Below, in pieces: positions 54,803 through 63,937 of a stretch of 64,000 bases of DNA. The notes beneath the pieces are model-generated. The model worked only from the letters and a program-made list of their open reading frames with translations, was not told the DNA's origin and did not search any database. Each line of letters starts with the position of its first letter. Within the stretch, counting starts at the first letter, position 1. The position numbers and the translations under genes are program-made. This DNA comes from Spirosoma sp. KCTC 42546 (GTDB taxonomy: Bacteria; Bacteroidota; Bacteroidia; Cytophagales; Spirosomataceae): the NCBI RefSeq assembly GCF_006965485.1, contig NZ_CP041360.1, positions 3,886,501-3,950,500 on the forward strand, given 5' to 3'.

Positions 54803-55207
54803 ATGAAAGGGCAATATTATAACTTTTTAATTTACCGGCTGCTTGGTTTGTTGATGGCGTTGAACGTTATCAACCTGAGCATAGGTGTCCATGATCCGGC
54901 ACTGCTGACGAGCCGTGCAGTTGCCTATCATGAAGATTTGTCGGTCAATAAAATTGAAAGTATTGGTGAGTTCCTGCTGGAAGAATGCCTCGGTTTTTAC
55001 GATGCTGTCCCCGAGCACGATGATCCAGATGATGAGTCGGAACTGACCGAACTGGAGCAGGATTACGACTTCAACCCCTTATTTGTTTTTGCCCCCATAC
55101 TAGCTTCTGTTCAGTACCTGTTTACGGGGAGTGTACCCTTTCGGCCGGAGTCCATTCCCGCACACGTGCTGGAAATTGTTGCTCCACCCCCCCAGATTGT
55201 GGTTTAA
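54803..55207 (+). CDS. Small membrane-associated protein preceding RND operon, unknown function
   Basis: The 134-aa protein has a hydrophobic helix at about 8-27 (IYRLLGLLMALNVINLSIGV), a strongly acidic middle (EHDDPDDESELTELEQDYD) and a second hydrophobic stretch near 90-110, ending in Pro/Val (APPPQIVV). Similar short proteins precede RND or metal-efflux operons in Bacteroidota, as far as I recall. The acidic cluster could bind cations. It lies 150 bp before the RND adaptor on the same strand. Confidence 0.7.
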   Translation: MKGQYYNFLIYRLLGLLMALNVINLSIGVHDPALLTSRAVAYHEDLSVNKIESIGEFLLEECLGFYDAVPEHDDPDDESELTELEQDYDFNPLFVFAPILASVQYLFTGSVPFRPESIPAHVLEIVAPPPQIVV

Positions 55208-55357
55208 ACCGGGACGAAGAGCCCCTGGTTCTCACATGGCTGACGATCATTCGATTAGCCATTTATACGATTTAATATTCATTTTTTAGAAACCGCTTTG
55301 GCGGAGGGCTATTGCTATATCCCTTTGCTGAGGATTACTCTATAGCTCAATTTAAAT

Positions 55358-56500
55358 ATGGAAAATTTGGTGAGATGGACAGCTGCCGTTTTGGTATGTG
55401 TATCGGTTGTTGGTTGTGCCGGTAGCGAAACGAAAACCGAGGAACCTGAAAAACTGACCCTGCCCGTCGTTCAGTTATCCCGGCAATCTACTACACTGCA
55501 ACGTGATTACGTAACAACCCTGGAAGCTGTTCGAAACGTGGAAATCCGCGCCAGGGTGTCGGGCTTTCTGGAAAAAATATATGTCGATGAGGGACAGACC
55601 GTTCGGCAGGGCCAACTGCTGTTTAGTTTGAATGCAGCCGAATACAAAGTTGGATTGGATAAAGCCCGCGCTAGCCTGAGAAGTGCCGAAGCCGGAGCGA
55701 AAACAGCCGAAGTTGAAGTAGGTCGGGTAAAGTTGCTGGTCGATAAAAAAATTGTCTCACCCTCTGAGCTAGAACTGGCGAAAGCTAAACTGGATGTCGC
55801 CCGAGCCCAGATCGAAGAAGCACAATCGGCCCAATCAACGGCCTCTCTTCGGCTCGCCCATGCCAACATTCGGGCACCTTTCGATGGCGTTATTAACCGC
55901 ATTCCCTTCAAAATGGGCAGTCTGATTGAAGAGGGGGCCCTGCTCACGGAGGTGTCTGATATCCACGAGGTGTTTGCCTACTTCGACGTATCGGAGAAAG
56001 AATACTTGGGGTTTCTGAAAAAACACCGCGATCTGGTGGGTAAAAATGGGCAGGAAGTAGAGATGATGCTGGCCGATGAGACCCCTTACCCGCAAAAAGG
56101 ACGGATCGAAACGATGGAGAGTGTATTTGAAGAGGAATCCGGCACCATTGCGTTTCGGGCCCGATTTCCCAACCCACTCAAGATGCTGAAACACGGTTCG
56201 TCGGGTAAAGTTCGGATTCCCAGCATTGAAAGCGATGCCTTACTGGTTCCGCAGAAAGCGGTATTCGAGGTGCAGGATAAAAACTACGTCTATGTAGTTG
56301 ATAAGGCCAATAAAGTGAAGTCGCGGAGTTTCGTGCCGCAGGCCCGGGTTGGTCAGAACTACATTGTTCGGTCGGGACTGCAAGCGGGTGATCGGGTTGT
56401 CTATGAAGGCATCCAAAATATTCGGGATGGCGATCAGATCATTCCGGAAGCCGTTTCCGCCGATAGATTGGCTTCGCAAAATACGCTTGCTCAACAGTGA
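55358..56500 (+). CDS. RND efflux periplasmic adaptor lipoprotein
   Basis: The 380-aa membrane fusion protein has a lipoprotein signal (VLVCVSVVGC, C20). It has a lipoyl half-motif (IRARVSGFLEKIYVDEGQTVRQGQLLF), an alpha-helical hairpin (about 100-165), the second half-lipoyl (LRLAHANIRAPFDGVINR), a beta barrel and a membrane-proximal domain. This is the MexA/AcrA layout. It links the pump at 56618 to the outer-membrane channel at 59787. Confidence 0.93.
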   Translation: MENLVRWTAAVLVCVSVVGCAGSETKTEEPEKLTLPVVQLSRQSTTLQRDYVTTLEAVRNVEIRARVSGFLEKIYVDEGQTVRQGQLLFSLNAAEYKVGLDKARASLRSAEAGAKTAEVEVGRVKLLVDKKIVSPSELELAKAKLDVARAQIEEAQSAQSTASLRLAHANIRAPFDGVINRIPFKMGSLIEEGALLTEVSDIHEVFAYFDVSEKEYLGFLKKHRDLVGKNGQEVEMMLADETPYPQKGRIETMESVFEEESGTIAFRARFPNPLKMLKHGSSGKVRIPSIESDALLVPQKAVFEVQDKNYVYVVDKANKVKSRSFVPQARVGQNYIVRSGLQAGDRVVYEGIQNIRDGDQIIPEAVSADRLASQNTLAQQ

Positions 56501-56510
56501 TTTGTAAAGA

Positions 56511-56602
56511 GTTTGAAGTTTGTAGTCTGAGGTTTGACGTTCGCTGACGCATGAACTGTTGACGCACAGTGAACGTCAAACCTCAGACTATAAACGTCAA
56601 AC
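56511..56602. repeat. Inverted repeat, GTTTGNN heptads, inside RND operon
   Basis: The left arm 56511-56549 (GTTTGAA, GTTTGTA, GTCTGAG, GTTTGAC, GTTCGCT, GACGC) faces the right arm 56564-56602. It lies between adaptor and pump genes, which presumably share a transcript. Confidence 0.9.
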
Positions 56603-56617
56603 ATAGCACTTTAATTC

Positions 56618-59600
56618 ATGTTCGATTTATTTATCAAACGCCCGCTGCTATCGGCCGTTATTTCAGTGCTGATCACGTTGATGGGCTTTTTAGCGCTGAC
56701 GGGTCTGCCTATAACGCAATTCCCGGACATTGTACCACCCTCCGTGACCGTAACGGCCAAGTATACTGGTGCTAACGCCGAAGTAGCCACTAAAGCCGTT
56801 GCTATGCCGCTGGAGCGAGCTATTAATGGGGTGCCGGGTATGGTGTATATGAATTCGGTATCAGGTAATGATGGGAGTACGTTGATCCAGGTATTTTTCA
56901 ATGTGGGTACCGATCCCGATCTGGCGGCTATGAGTGTTCAGAACCGGGTGACAACCGTACTGGACGAATTACCCGAAGAAGTAATTAAAGCGGGTGTCTC
57001 GACCGAAAAAGAGGTTAACAGTATGCTGTTGTACCTCAATATATTCAGCGATGACCCGAGTGCCGATGAGAAATTCATCTACAACTTCGCCGATATCAAC
57101 GTATTAGCCGAGTTGAAACGGATCGACGGCGTTGGTTTTGCCGACATTATGGGTTCGCGGGAGTACTCGATGCGGGTATGGCTCAAACCTGATCGTATGA
57201 CTTCCTATGGGGTGTCGCCCGATGAAGTAATTAGTGCGATTCGGGCCCAAAACGTGGAGGCTGCTCCTGGTAAAGCGGGCGAAAGTGCCGACCGAGCTCC
57301 ACAAATGCTGCAATACGTTCTTCGCTACAGCGGTAAATTCTTCGACCCCAAACAATACGAAAACCTGGTACTCCGGGCCGAAACAAACGGCTCGATATTA
57401 CGCCTGAAGGATGTCGCTGAGATCGAATTTGGTTCGCTTGATTACGATGTGCTGTCCAAAACAGACGGACGGCCATCGGCATCCATTATGCTTAAACAAC
57501 GACCTGGCTCCAACGCCAGTGATGTAATTAACAACGTGAAAGCCAGAATGGCGGAGTTGAAGAAAACCAACTTTCCACCCGGCATGACCTACAACTTCGC
57601 CTACGACGTCTCGCGGTTTCTGGATGCCTCGATTCACGAAGTAATCCGAACCCTGATCGAAGCGTTTGTGCTGGTATTTCTGGTCGTTTTTCTGTTTTTG
57701 CAGGACTGGCGTTCAACGCTGATCTGTGCGCTGGCCGTGCCGGTCGCGCTGGTGGGGGCATTCGCGTTTATGAGTGTAATTGGGTTTTCAATCAATTTGC
57801 TTACGCTCTTTGCGCTCGTTCTGGCCATTGGTATTGTCGTGGATAATGCCATTGTTGTCGTTGAAGCCGTACACGCAAAAATGGCGGAGGAAAACTTGGC
57901 ACCAAGAGCGGCTACGTTTGCAGCCATGAAAGAAATCAGTGGAGCACTGGTGGCTATTACGCTGGTTATGTCGGCTGTGTTTGTGCCAGTGGCGTTCATG
58001 TCCGGACCGGTTGGTATTTTCTATCGGCAGTTTTCCTTAACGCTGGCCGTGGCCATTGTGATTTCGGGAATCAACGCCGTTACCCTCACACCTGCCTTGT
58101 GCGCCTTATTACTTCGTTCGTCGCACGATCATGCGCCTACGGGATTACTGGGCCGATTTTTTGCTCGTTTCAACCGAGGCTTCGATGCAATGACGGGTCG
58201 CTACCAGCGCTTGTTGAAACGGGTAGCTAGCCGAAGTGCCGTTACCGTAGCTATGTTTTTGCTGTTTGTTGGGGGGATCTGGGGTGTTGCGTCATTTTTG
58301 CCAAGTGGATTTATTCCAACCGAGGATCAGGGTATGATTTACGTAAGCGTAACCACACCCGTTGGCGCAACCCTGAAACGTACGGAAGATGTACTGGATA
58401 AAATTCAGCAGGTGGCTTCGAAGATGGATGCAGTCGAAAACGTGTCGACTTTGGCAGGATTTAGTTTAATGACCGATGGCGTTGGCGCTTCCTACGGAAT
58501 GGGCATGATCAACCTGAAAAACTGGGACCAGCGGAAACAGACGCTGGAGGAGGTCATTGCCCTGCTGGAAGACAAAACCCAAACGGTACAGGACGCCAGC
58601 ATCCAGTTTTTTCCACCACCTACCGTGCCAGGCTTCGGCAACTCCAGCGGGTTTGAGTTACGGCTTCTGGATCGATCGGGTTCCGGTGATCTGCAAAAGA
58701 CGAAGAAAGTGACGGATTCGTTTATTGATGCGCTGAAAAAACGGCCCGAAATAGGTAATGCCTTTACGAGTTTTGATCCCAGTTTTCCGCAGTATCTCCT
58801 ACAGGTTGACCAGGATAAGGCAGCACAGAAAGGTGTCTCCATTGACAATGCCATGAGTACGCTGCAAACGCTGATGGGGAGTTATTATGCCTCCAATTTT
58901 ATCCGGTTTGGGCAGATGTACAAGGTGATGGTGCAGGCTTCGCCCGAGTATCGGGCCAAACCCGAAGATGTACTGAATCTGAAAGTCAAGAACAAAGATG
59001 GAGAGATGGTTCCCTATTCGAATTTTGTTCGGCTGGAGCGAGTGTACGGGCCCGAGCAGATTACTCGCTACAACATGTATTTATCGGCTCTTATCAACGG
59101 CGACCCAGCGCCCGGCTATAGCAGTGGTGATGCCCTGCGAACGGTACAGGAAGTGGCTGACAAACAGCTGCCTAAAGGATATTCGTTTGCCTGGTCTGGT
59201 ATGTCGCGGGAAGAAATTCTGTCGGGCGATCAGGCTATTTTTATCTTTTCAATCTGCCTGGTCTTTGTGTATCTGTTGCTGGTAGCACAGTATGAGAGTT
59301 TATTCCTTCCGCTCCCCGTGTTATTGTCGTTACCTGCCGGAATTTTTGGCTCGTTTTTATGCCTGCAACTGGCGGGATTGCAAAACAACATTTACGCCCA
59401 GGTTTCGCTGGTGATGCTCATTGGTTTGCTTGGTAAAAACGCCATTTTGATCGTAGAGTTTGCCAATCAGCGCCAGCAGGAGGGACTTCCGATCATGAAA
59501 GCAGCAATTGAGGGAGCCGTAACGCGCCTGAGGCCTATTCTCATGACGTCGCTGGCATTCGTTGCCGGACTCATTCCACTTTGTATCGCTTCAGGCGCAG

Positions 59601-59812
59601 GGGCATTGGGGAACCGTTCCATCGGCACGGCGGCTGCGGGCGGAATGCTCATTGGAACCGTGTTTGGACTGGTGCTGGTCCCAGGCCTGTACGTCCTATT
59701 CGCCCGACTTGCCCAATGGTTTGGCGGGACGCAATCGCCAATTGATGATATGAAAACAGAATCTATATCCACCAAAACGAATACCAATGGTGCCATTTTT
59801 CAGGAATCTTAA
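56618..59812 (+). CDS. RND efflux pump inner-membrane transporter (HAE1 family)
   Basis: The 1064-aa pump has the 12-TM RND layout with two large periplasmic loops: FIKRPLLSAVISVLI at TM1, GLPITQFPDIVPPSVTVTAKYTGA, TM4 VLAIGIVVDNAIVVVEAV, and TM10 LIGLLGKNAILIVEF with the relay Lys. At the AcrB D407-D408 pair this protein reads D-N, so only one Asp is kept. It should export hydrophobic or amphipathic drugs by proton antiport. The stop overlaps the next gene by 26 bp. Confidence 0.94.
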   Translation: MFDLFIKRPLLSAVISVLITLMGFLALTGLPITQFPDIVPPSVTVTAKYTGANAEVATKAVAMPLERAINGVPGMVYMNSVSGNDGSTLIQVFFNVGTDPDLAAMSVQNRVTTVLDELPEEVIKAGVSTEKEVNSMLLYLNIFSDDPSADEKFIYNFADINVLAELKRIDGVGFADIMGSREYSMRVWLKPDRMTSYGVSPDEVISAIRAQNVEAAPGKAGESADRAPQMLQYVLRYSGKFFDPKQYENLVLRAETNGSILRLKDVAEIEFGSLDYDVLSKTDGRPSASIMLKQRPGSNASDVINNVKARMAELKKTNFPPGMTYNFAYDVSRFLDASIHEVIRTLIEAFVLVFLVVFLFLQDWRSTLICALAVPVALVGAFAFMSVIGFSINLLTLFALVLAIGIVVDNAIVVVEAVHAKMAEENLAPRAATFAAMKEISGALVAITLVMSAVFVPVAFMSGPVGIFYRQFSLTLAVAIVISGINAVTLTPALCALLLRSSHDHAPTGLLGRFFARFNRGFDAMTGRYQRLLKRVASRSAVTVAMFLLFVGGIWGVASFLPSGFIPTEDQGMIYVSVTTPVGATLKRTEDVLDKIQQVASKMDAVENVSTLAGFSLMTDGVGASYGMGMINLKNWDQRKQTLEEVIALLEDKTQTVQDASIQFFPPPTVPGFGNSSGFELRLLDRSGSGDLQKTKKVTDSFIDALKKRPEIGNAFTSFDPSFPQYLLQVDQDKAAQKGVSIDNAMSTLQTLMGSYYASNFIRFGQMYKVMVQASPEYRAKPEDVLNLKVKNKDGEMVPYSNFVRLERVYGPEQITRYNMYLSALINGDPAPGYSSGDALRTVQEVADKQLPKGYSFAWSGMSREEILSGDQAIFIFSICLVFVYLLLVAQYESLFLPLPVLLSLPAGIFGSFLCLQLAGLQNNIYAQVSLVMLIGLLGKNAILIVEFANQRQQEGLPIMKAAIEGAVTRLRPILMTSLAFVAGLIPLCIASGAGALGNRSIGTAAAGGMLIGTVFGLVLVPGLYVLFARLAQWFGGTQSPIDDMKTESISTKTNTNGAIFQES

Positions 59813-61259
59813 CCGTAACCCCTTCTCTTTTTTAGTGAGTTTGATCGTTGCCGGTAGTTTAGGTAGTTGTCGGATTCAGCATAACCCGGAATCTGTACCG
59901 GCAATGTCGGTGCCCAAGGTTTACGTTGGACGTGCAGATGGGCGAGCGGATTCGGTTAGTATTGGGGATTGGTCACATAGGGACTTATTTGCCGATCCGA
60001 ATCTGGTGGCACTTATCGACACCGCCATGGCTCGCAATCCTAATATGAAGATTGCGTTTCAACGTATCGAGATGGCTCAGGCAAACTACGGAATTAGCCA
60101 GGGCGCATTGCGCCCCCGTGTCGATGCTGTGGCTACGGCAGGGGTAGAGCGGTATGGTCGCTACACACTCAATGGCGTGGGTAATTACGACACGAATCTG
60201 TCGGGTAACGTTTCCGGATCGAGCCGAATCCCGAACCCAACCCCCGATTACTTTGTGGGGCTGCGTAGCTCATGGGAGGTTGATATTTGGGGGAAGCTCC
60301 GTAACCGTCGACGAGCGGCTTATACACGCGTAATAGCTTCACAGGAAGGGCAAAATCTGGTGGCAACGGTACTTACTGCCGATGTGGCCCGATTATATTA
60401 CTCATTACTGGCCTTGGATGCGGAGTTGGAAATCATTGTCGAGAACGTTGAGCTACAGCAGAAAGCGCTTGAGCTAGTCGAAGTTCAGAAAGCTGCAGGA
60501 CGGGTAACAGAACTTGCTGTTCAGCAATTTCGTGCTCAACTTCTCAATACGCGGGGACTGGAAGGCCGGGTAAAGCAGGAGGTCGTAGAAACGGAAAACC
60601 AACTGAACGTGCTGCTGGGCCGCTATCCACAGACAGTAGCGCGTGGGGCATCGATCGAAAAGCAGTCATTGCCTGCAACTGTGTCGGCGGGTTTGCCTGC
60701 GCAGTTAGTGTATCGTCGCCCCGATATTCGTCAGGCAGAGCGTGAGCTGGAAGCCTTTCACATAGACGTAGCCGTGGCACGAGCTGAATTTTTACCCTCA
60801 CTCAACCTGGCTCCGTATTTAGGTTTCAATGCCTTTCGGCCCAATGTACTGCTAAATCCACAGTCGCTGGCTTTAGGCATTCTGGGTGGATTAGCCGCTC
60901 CAGTCATCAACCGACAACAGCTAAAGGGGAATCTAGCCATTACGACGGCCCAGAGCCGTGAAGCGTATTATGCCTACCAACGGGCAATTTTAACCGGTGT
61001 TTCAGAAGTAGTGAGCAATCTGAAGGGTCTGGAAAACTACCGGAATGTGGCTGGTTTTCAGCAAGAGGAGGTAGCTGTACTTCGGCAGGCGGCTACCACA
61101 TCGAACGAATTATTTGCTAATGGGTATGCAACCTATCTGGAGGTCATAACGGCCCAGCGAAATGTGCTCGAAGCGGAGTTAGCATTGATTACCACAAAAC
61201 GGGCGCAGTTTCTGGAATTAGTTAGTTTGTACAGAGCGTTGGGCGGAAGAGCAAAATGA
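59787..61259 (+). CDS. Outer-membrane efflux channel lipoprotein (OprM/TolC type)
   Basis: The 490-aa protein has lipobox SLGSC and two OEP domains with long coiled-coil helices (AYTRVIASQEGQNLVATVLTADVARLYYSLLALDAE in pieces; LVYRRPDIRQAERELEAFHIDVAVARAEFLPSL in pieces). The RRPDIRQAE motif is typical of NodT/OprM channels. Its start lies within the pump gene, showing operon coupling. Confidence 0.93.
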   Translation: MVPFFRNLNRNPFSFLVSLIVAGSLGSCRIQHNPESVPAMSVPKVYVGRADGRADSVSIGDWSHRDLFADPNLVALIDTAMARNPNMKIAFQRIEMAQANYGISQGALRPRVDAVATAGVERYGRYTLNGVGNYDTNLSGNVSGSSRIPNPTPDYFVGLRSSWEVDIWGKLRNRRRAAYTRVIASQEGQNLVATVLTADVARLYYSLLALDAELEIIVENVELQQKALELVEVQKAAGRVTELAVQQFRAQLLNTRGLEGRVKQEVVETENQLNVLLGRYPQTVARGASIEKQSLPATVSAGLPAQLVYRRPDIRQAERELEAFHIDVAVARAEFLPSLNLAPYLGFNAFRPNVLLNPQSLALGILGGLAAPVINRQQLKGNLAITTAQSREAYYAYQRAILTGVSEVVSNLKGLENYRNVAGFQQEEVAVLRQAATTSNELFANGYATYLEVITAQRNVLEAELALITTKRAQFLELVSLYRALGGRAK

Positions 61260-61313
61260 TGTAGGATGTATTATATGTGATGTATGGATAAGATCACTTT
61301 ATATCCTACATCA
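61257..61313. repeat. Inverted repeat, GATGTAN heptads, holding both stop codons
   Basis: TGATGTAGGATGTATTATAT.. on the left pairs imperfectly with GATCACTTTATATCCTACATCA. The TolC-type TGA (61257) is in one arm and the XRE gene stop (61311) in the other. Confidence 0.75.
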
Positions 61314-62810
61314 CTTCAGCTTTTCCATGGCCTTTTTGGTGGCCTCGAACTGACGCTTTTTTTGCAGTACAGTTGGCGCTGCTACGCGCTCGCGACAATC
61401 GAAAATACCGCAGCGCTCGCAGGTTTGATTGACAACCCGAAAAGGAATATCGGTCAGGGATGCCACACCGTTAGGTGCGTTCAGAAACTTCATTTTGCTT
61501 TTCAAGTTGTCGTTCACCGCAAAGCACATCGAAACGCTCATATTCTGCTGAAACTCGGGCTGAAATGGGTGAGCGACCGAAATGATCAGGTACTGGGAGC
61601 CAGAATCAGCGTATTCTGAGAGCTGTGCGTGGCAAAGCGTACCATCAAAACCTTTGTTTTGCTGCAAAAACTGAAGCTCCTGCAAAATTGTCCACGCAAT
61701 CCACCGACGACAGAAATGTTCATCCACAATACCACGCGGCCCCTGTTGCCGGGAAAGGTGCATCTCTTTGGTTAACTTAAACGTAGTTTGGCCGGGTACG
61801 TGATTGAATCGGTAAAAGAATAGTTGATCTATCCCGAAATGGCTTGGTAACACATTACTCAATCGGTAAAAGAAGCGTTCGGGCGTAGCCCCGAAATCGG
61901 AGATGAGTTGAAGAAAATCCTCACTGCTCCAGGTTTCGCGGGCAAACAGCTGGCTTACTTTAGTCACCAGCGCATCACGCCGAATGAGGATCGCCCCAGC
62001 AAAATAGGAGGCTTTATAGTTATTGAGGATCTGCTCAAACGACTCGGCTTCAACCCAGGAATAGGTATAGGGCCGATTTTTTAGATGCAAAAACTGGAAG
62101 CCCACTTCGCGGGCCAGAATGAATATTCGCTGTTCGACCGATAGCCCGACATTCATGTGTAAGGTATGCTGTTCAGGCCGATACACTGATCGCAGCGAAA
62201 CCAATTCCGGATGAGTAAGGGTATCGAACTGTTCAATTCGAACATCATAACGGGTTTTGAGCAGATTAACCAACAGAGCTTCTTCAACGGGTCGGTCAGA
62301 TGGGGCAAACTCGCTCAGAAATTGGTCGGCCTCTGCTTCGATCTCCGGGAAATAATTGTCGTGCATTTCCTGATACGACCGAAGCATGGTCAGGTACAGT
62401 CGCTCAACGCTCATGTTATAGCTTAACGCAATATCCATAAACGTGCGAATCATGGCACTGACTTTGGCGGGTGCTTCGGCTAGTAGTTCGAGCAGGTCGG
62501 AGGGATCAATGCCAAAGAGTTCGAGGGGAATCTCAGTGAGGAATTTTGAGCGAAGCAGATCCGAAATCGGCTCTAACTTTTTACTCAATTTCAACGAAAC
62601 AAGCGAGTCATAATCGACTTGCATTGCATTCGCTAAGGCTGAAATCTTATCTGCCTTGGGGTATTTACGACCTTTTTCAATTTCAGTCACATACGAAATT
62701 GATAAGCCTGATTTTTGCGCCAGTTCACTGACAGACAGGCCCTTGTCTAGTCTTAATTGGCGTAGCTTTAGGCCAAATAACAGGCGTATATGATCGGCAG
62801 GTAAGTTCAA
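61311..62810 (-). CDS. XRE regulator with degenerate ImmA/IrrE domain, ScfR-like
   Basis: The 499-aa protein starts at a TTG (62810), the only initiator before an in-frame stop upstream. It has an XRE HTH at about 10-62 (LRQLRLDKGLSVSELAQKSG), an IrrE/ImmA-like middle in which the HExxH zinc motif is replaced (LAREVGFQFLHL), and a C-terminal Cys cluster CERCGIFDCRERVAAP. This layout matches short-chain-acyl-CoA sensing regulators such as RamB and PrpC-operon regulators. It follows menC by 14 bp. Confidence 0.82.
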   Translation of the reverse strand: MNLPADHIRLLFGLKLRQLRLDKGLSVSELAQKSGLSISYVTEIEKGRKYPKADKISALANAMQVDYDSLVSLKLSKKLEPISDLLRSKFLTEIPLELFGIDPSDLLELLAEAPAKVSAMIRTFMDIALSYNMSVERLYLTMLRSYQEMHDNYFPEIEAEADQFLSEFAPSDRPVEEALLVNLLKTRYDVRIEQFDTLTHPELVSLRSVYRPEQHTLHMNVGLSVEQRIFILAREVGFQFLHLKNRPYTYSWVEAESFEQILNNYKASYFAGAILIRRDALVTKVSQLFARETWSSEDFLQLISDFGATPERFFYRLSNVLPSHFGIDQLFFYRFNHVPGQTTFKLTKEMHLSRQQGPRGIVDEHFCRRWIAWTILQELQFLQQNKGFDGTLCHAQLSEYADSGSQYLIISVAHPFQPEFQQNMSVSMCFAVNDNLKSKMKFLNAPNGVASLTDIPFRVVNQTCERCGIFDCRERVAAPTVLQKKRQFEATKKAMEKLK

Positions 62811-62824
62811 CGGATTGAAGTAGG

Positions 62825-63937
62825 TTAAGAAAGTTCAGCGCCAGACTGATCAACCGTAAGCGGGTCGAAGTTCCAGGGCTTGGTCGAATCATAATGCAGA
62901 AATCCGTTCGAGGTAAACAGCGGGCTATCGACATTGTTATAGTACAACTGACCTGTGCCTAACCCTTGTGGCAGTAAATGCTTGAATTGGGCTGTGTATT
63001 GAGCAATGGCATTCAGTCCAATGTTCGACTCGAGTGCTGAGGTAATCCACCAGCCAATATTCAATCGTCCAGCCAGTTCAATCCACTCATCACAGTGGCG
63101 TAATCCACCCAGTAACGTTGGTTTCAGGATAATAAACTGCGGCTGGATTTTTTTCAACAACCTGAATTTATGGACGTACTCCATCTGGCCAATGAGTTCC
63201 TCATCCAGCGCTATGGGTATGGGTGTGTGGCGGCAAAGATCGGCCAGTAGATCGGGCTGGCCCGCACGGATAGGTTGCTCAATCGAATGCAAATCGTAAG
63301 TTGCCAGCCGTTCGAGCTTGACTAATGCTTCATCAGGTTTAAAGGCACCATTCGCATCGACCCGAAGCGTAATCTGGTCGGACGTAAAGCGATCCCGAAT
63401 CATGGCCAGCAAGTCACATTCCTGCTCAAAGTCGAGTGCGCCAATTTTTAATTTTAGAGTTGTATAACCTGCCTGCAATTTCTCCTCGATTTGCTGGCGC
63501 ATAAAAGCCGGACTACCCATCCAGACCAGTCCATTGATGGGTAACGCCCGTTGGCCCGTCGTAAAATCAGAGGCCCGGATAATACGCTGACCACCAGCCA
63601 GAAAATCAAGCATGGCCGTCTCAAAGCCGAATAATATGCTTGGAAACTGTGGGCTGATCACCTGGTTGAGTACTATCGGAATATTCCAGCTAAATAATTG
63701 AAGATCTAATTCGTTGAATTCCAGGCAGTATTGCTGAAGTCGTTCATCAAAGTCAGGCCGATCGTCATAGCTTAGTCCCACCAAAGGACCACATTCACCG
63801 TAGCCGACAATGGATGGATTCTCGTCGTCGAAGAGCCGGATAATGTAGGATTTTTTTTTCGTAAGGGTTCCGCGCGACGTACCCGCTTCGAAGCGAAAAT
63901 GCAACGTATATGGTAGGAAGTCGGCTTTTAAACTCAT
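62825..63937 (-). CDS. menC: o-Succinylbenzoate synthase
   Basis: The 370-aa enolase-superfamily enzyme has the catalytic lysine pair K162 and K164 (LKLKIG), metal ligands D194 (RVDANG), E220 (SIEQPI) and D245 (ALDEE), and the opposite K272 (ILKPTLLGG). This is the MenC/dipeptide epimerase arrangement. GWWITSALESNIGLNAIAQ is typical of MenC. It dehydrates SHCHC in menaquinone synthesis. The upstream 63 bases to the window end show no gene. Confidence 0.92.
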   Translation of the reverse strand: MSLKADFLPYTLHFRFEAGTSRGTLTKKKSYIIRLFDDENPSIVGYGECGPLVGLSYDDRPDFDERLQQYCLEFNELDLQLFSWNIPIVLNQVISPQFPSILFGFETAMLDFLAGGQRIIRASDFTTGQRALPINGLVWMGSPAFMRQQIEEKLQAGYTTLKLKIGALDFEQECDLLAMIRDRFTSDQITLRVDANGAFKPDEALVKLERLATYDLHSIEQPIRAGQPDLLADLCRHTPIPIALDEELIGQMEYVHKFRLLKKIQPQFIILKPTLLGGLRHCDEWIELAGRLNIGWWITSALESNIGLNAIAQYTAQFKHLLPQGLGTGQLYYNNVDSPLFTSNGFLHYDSTKPWNFDPLTVDQSGAELS

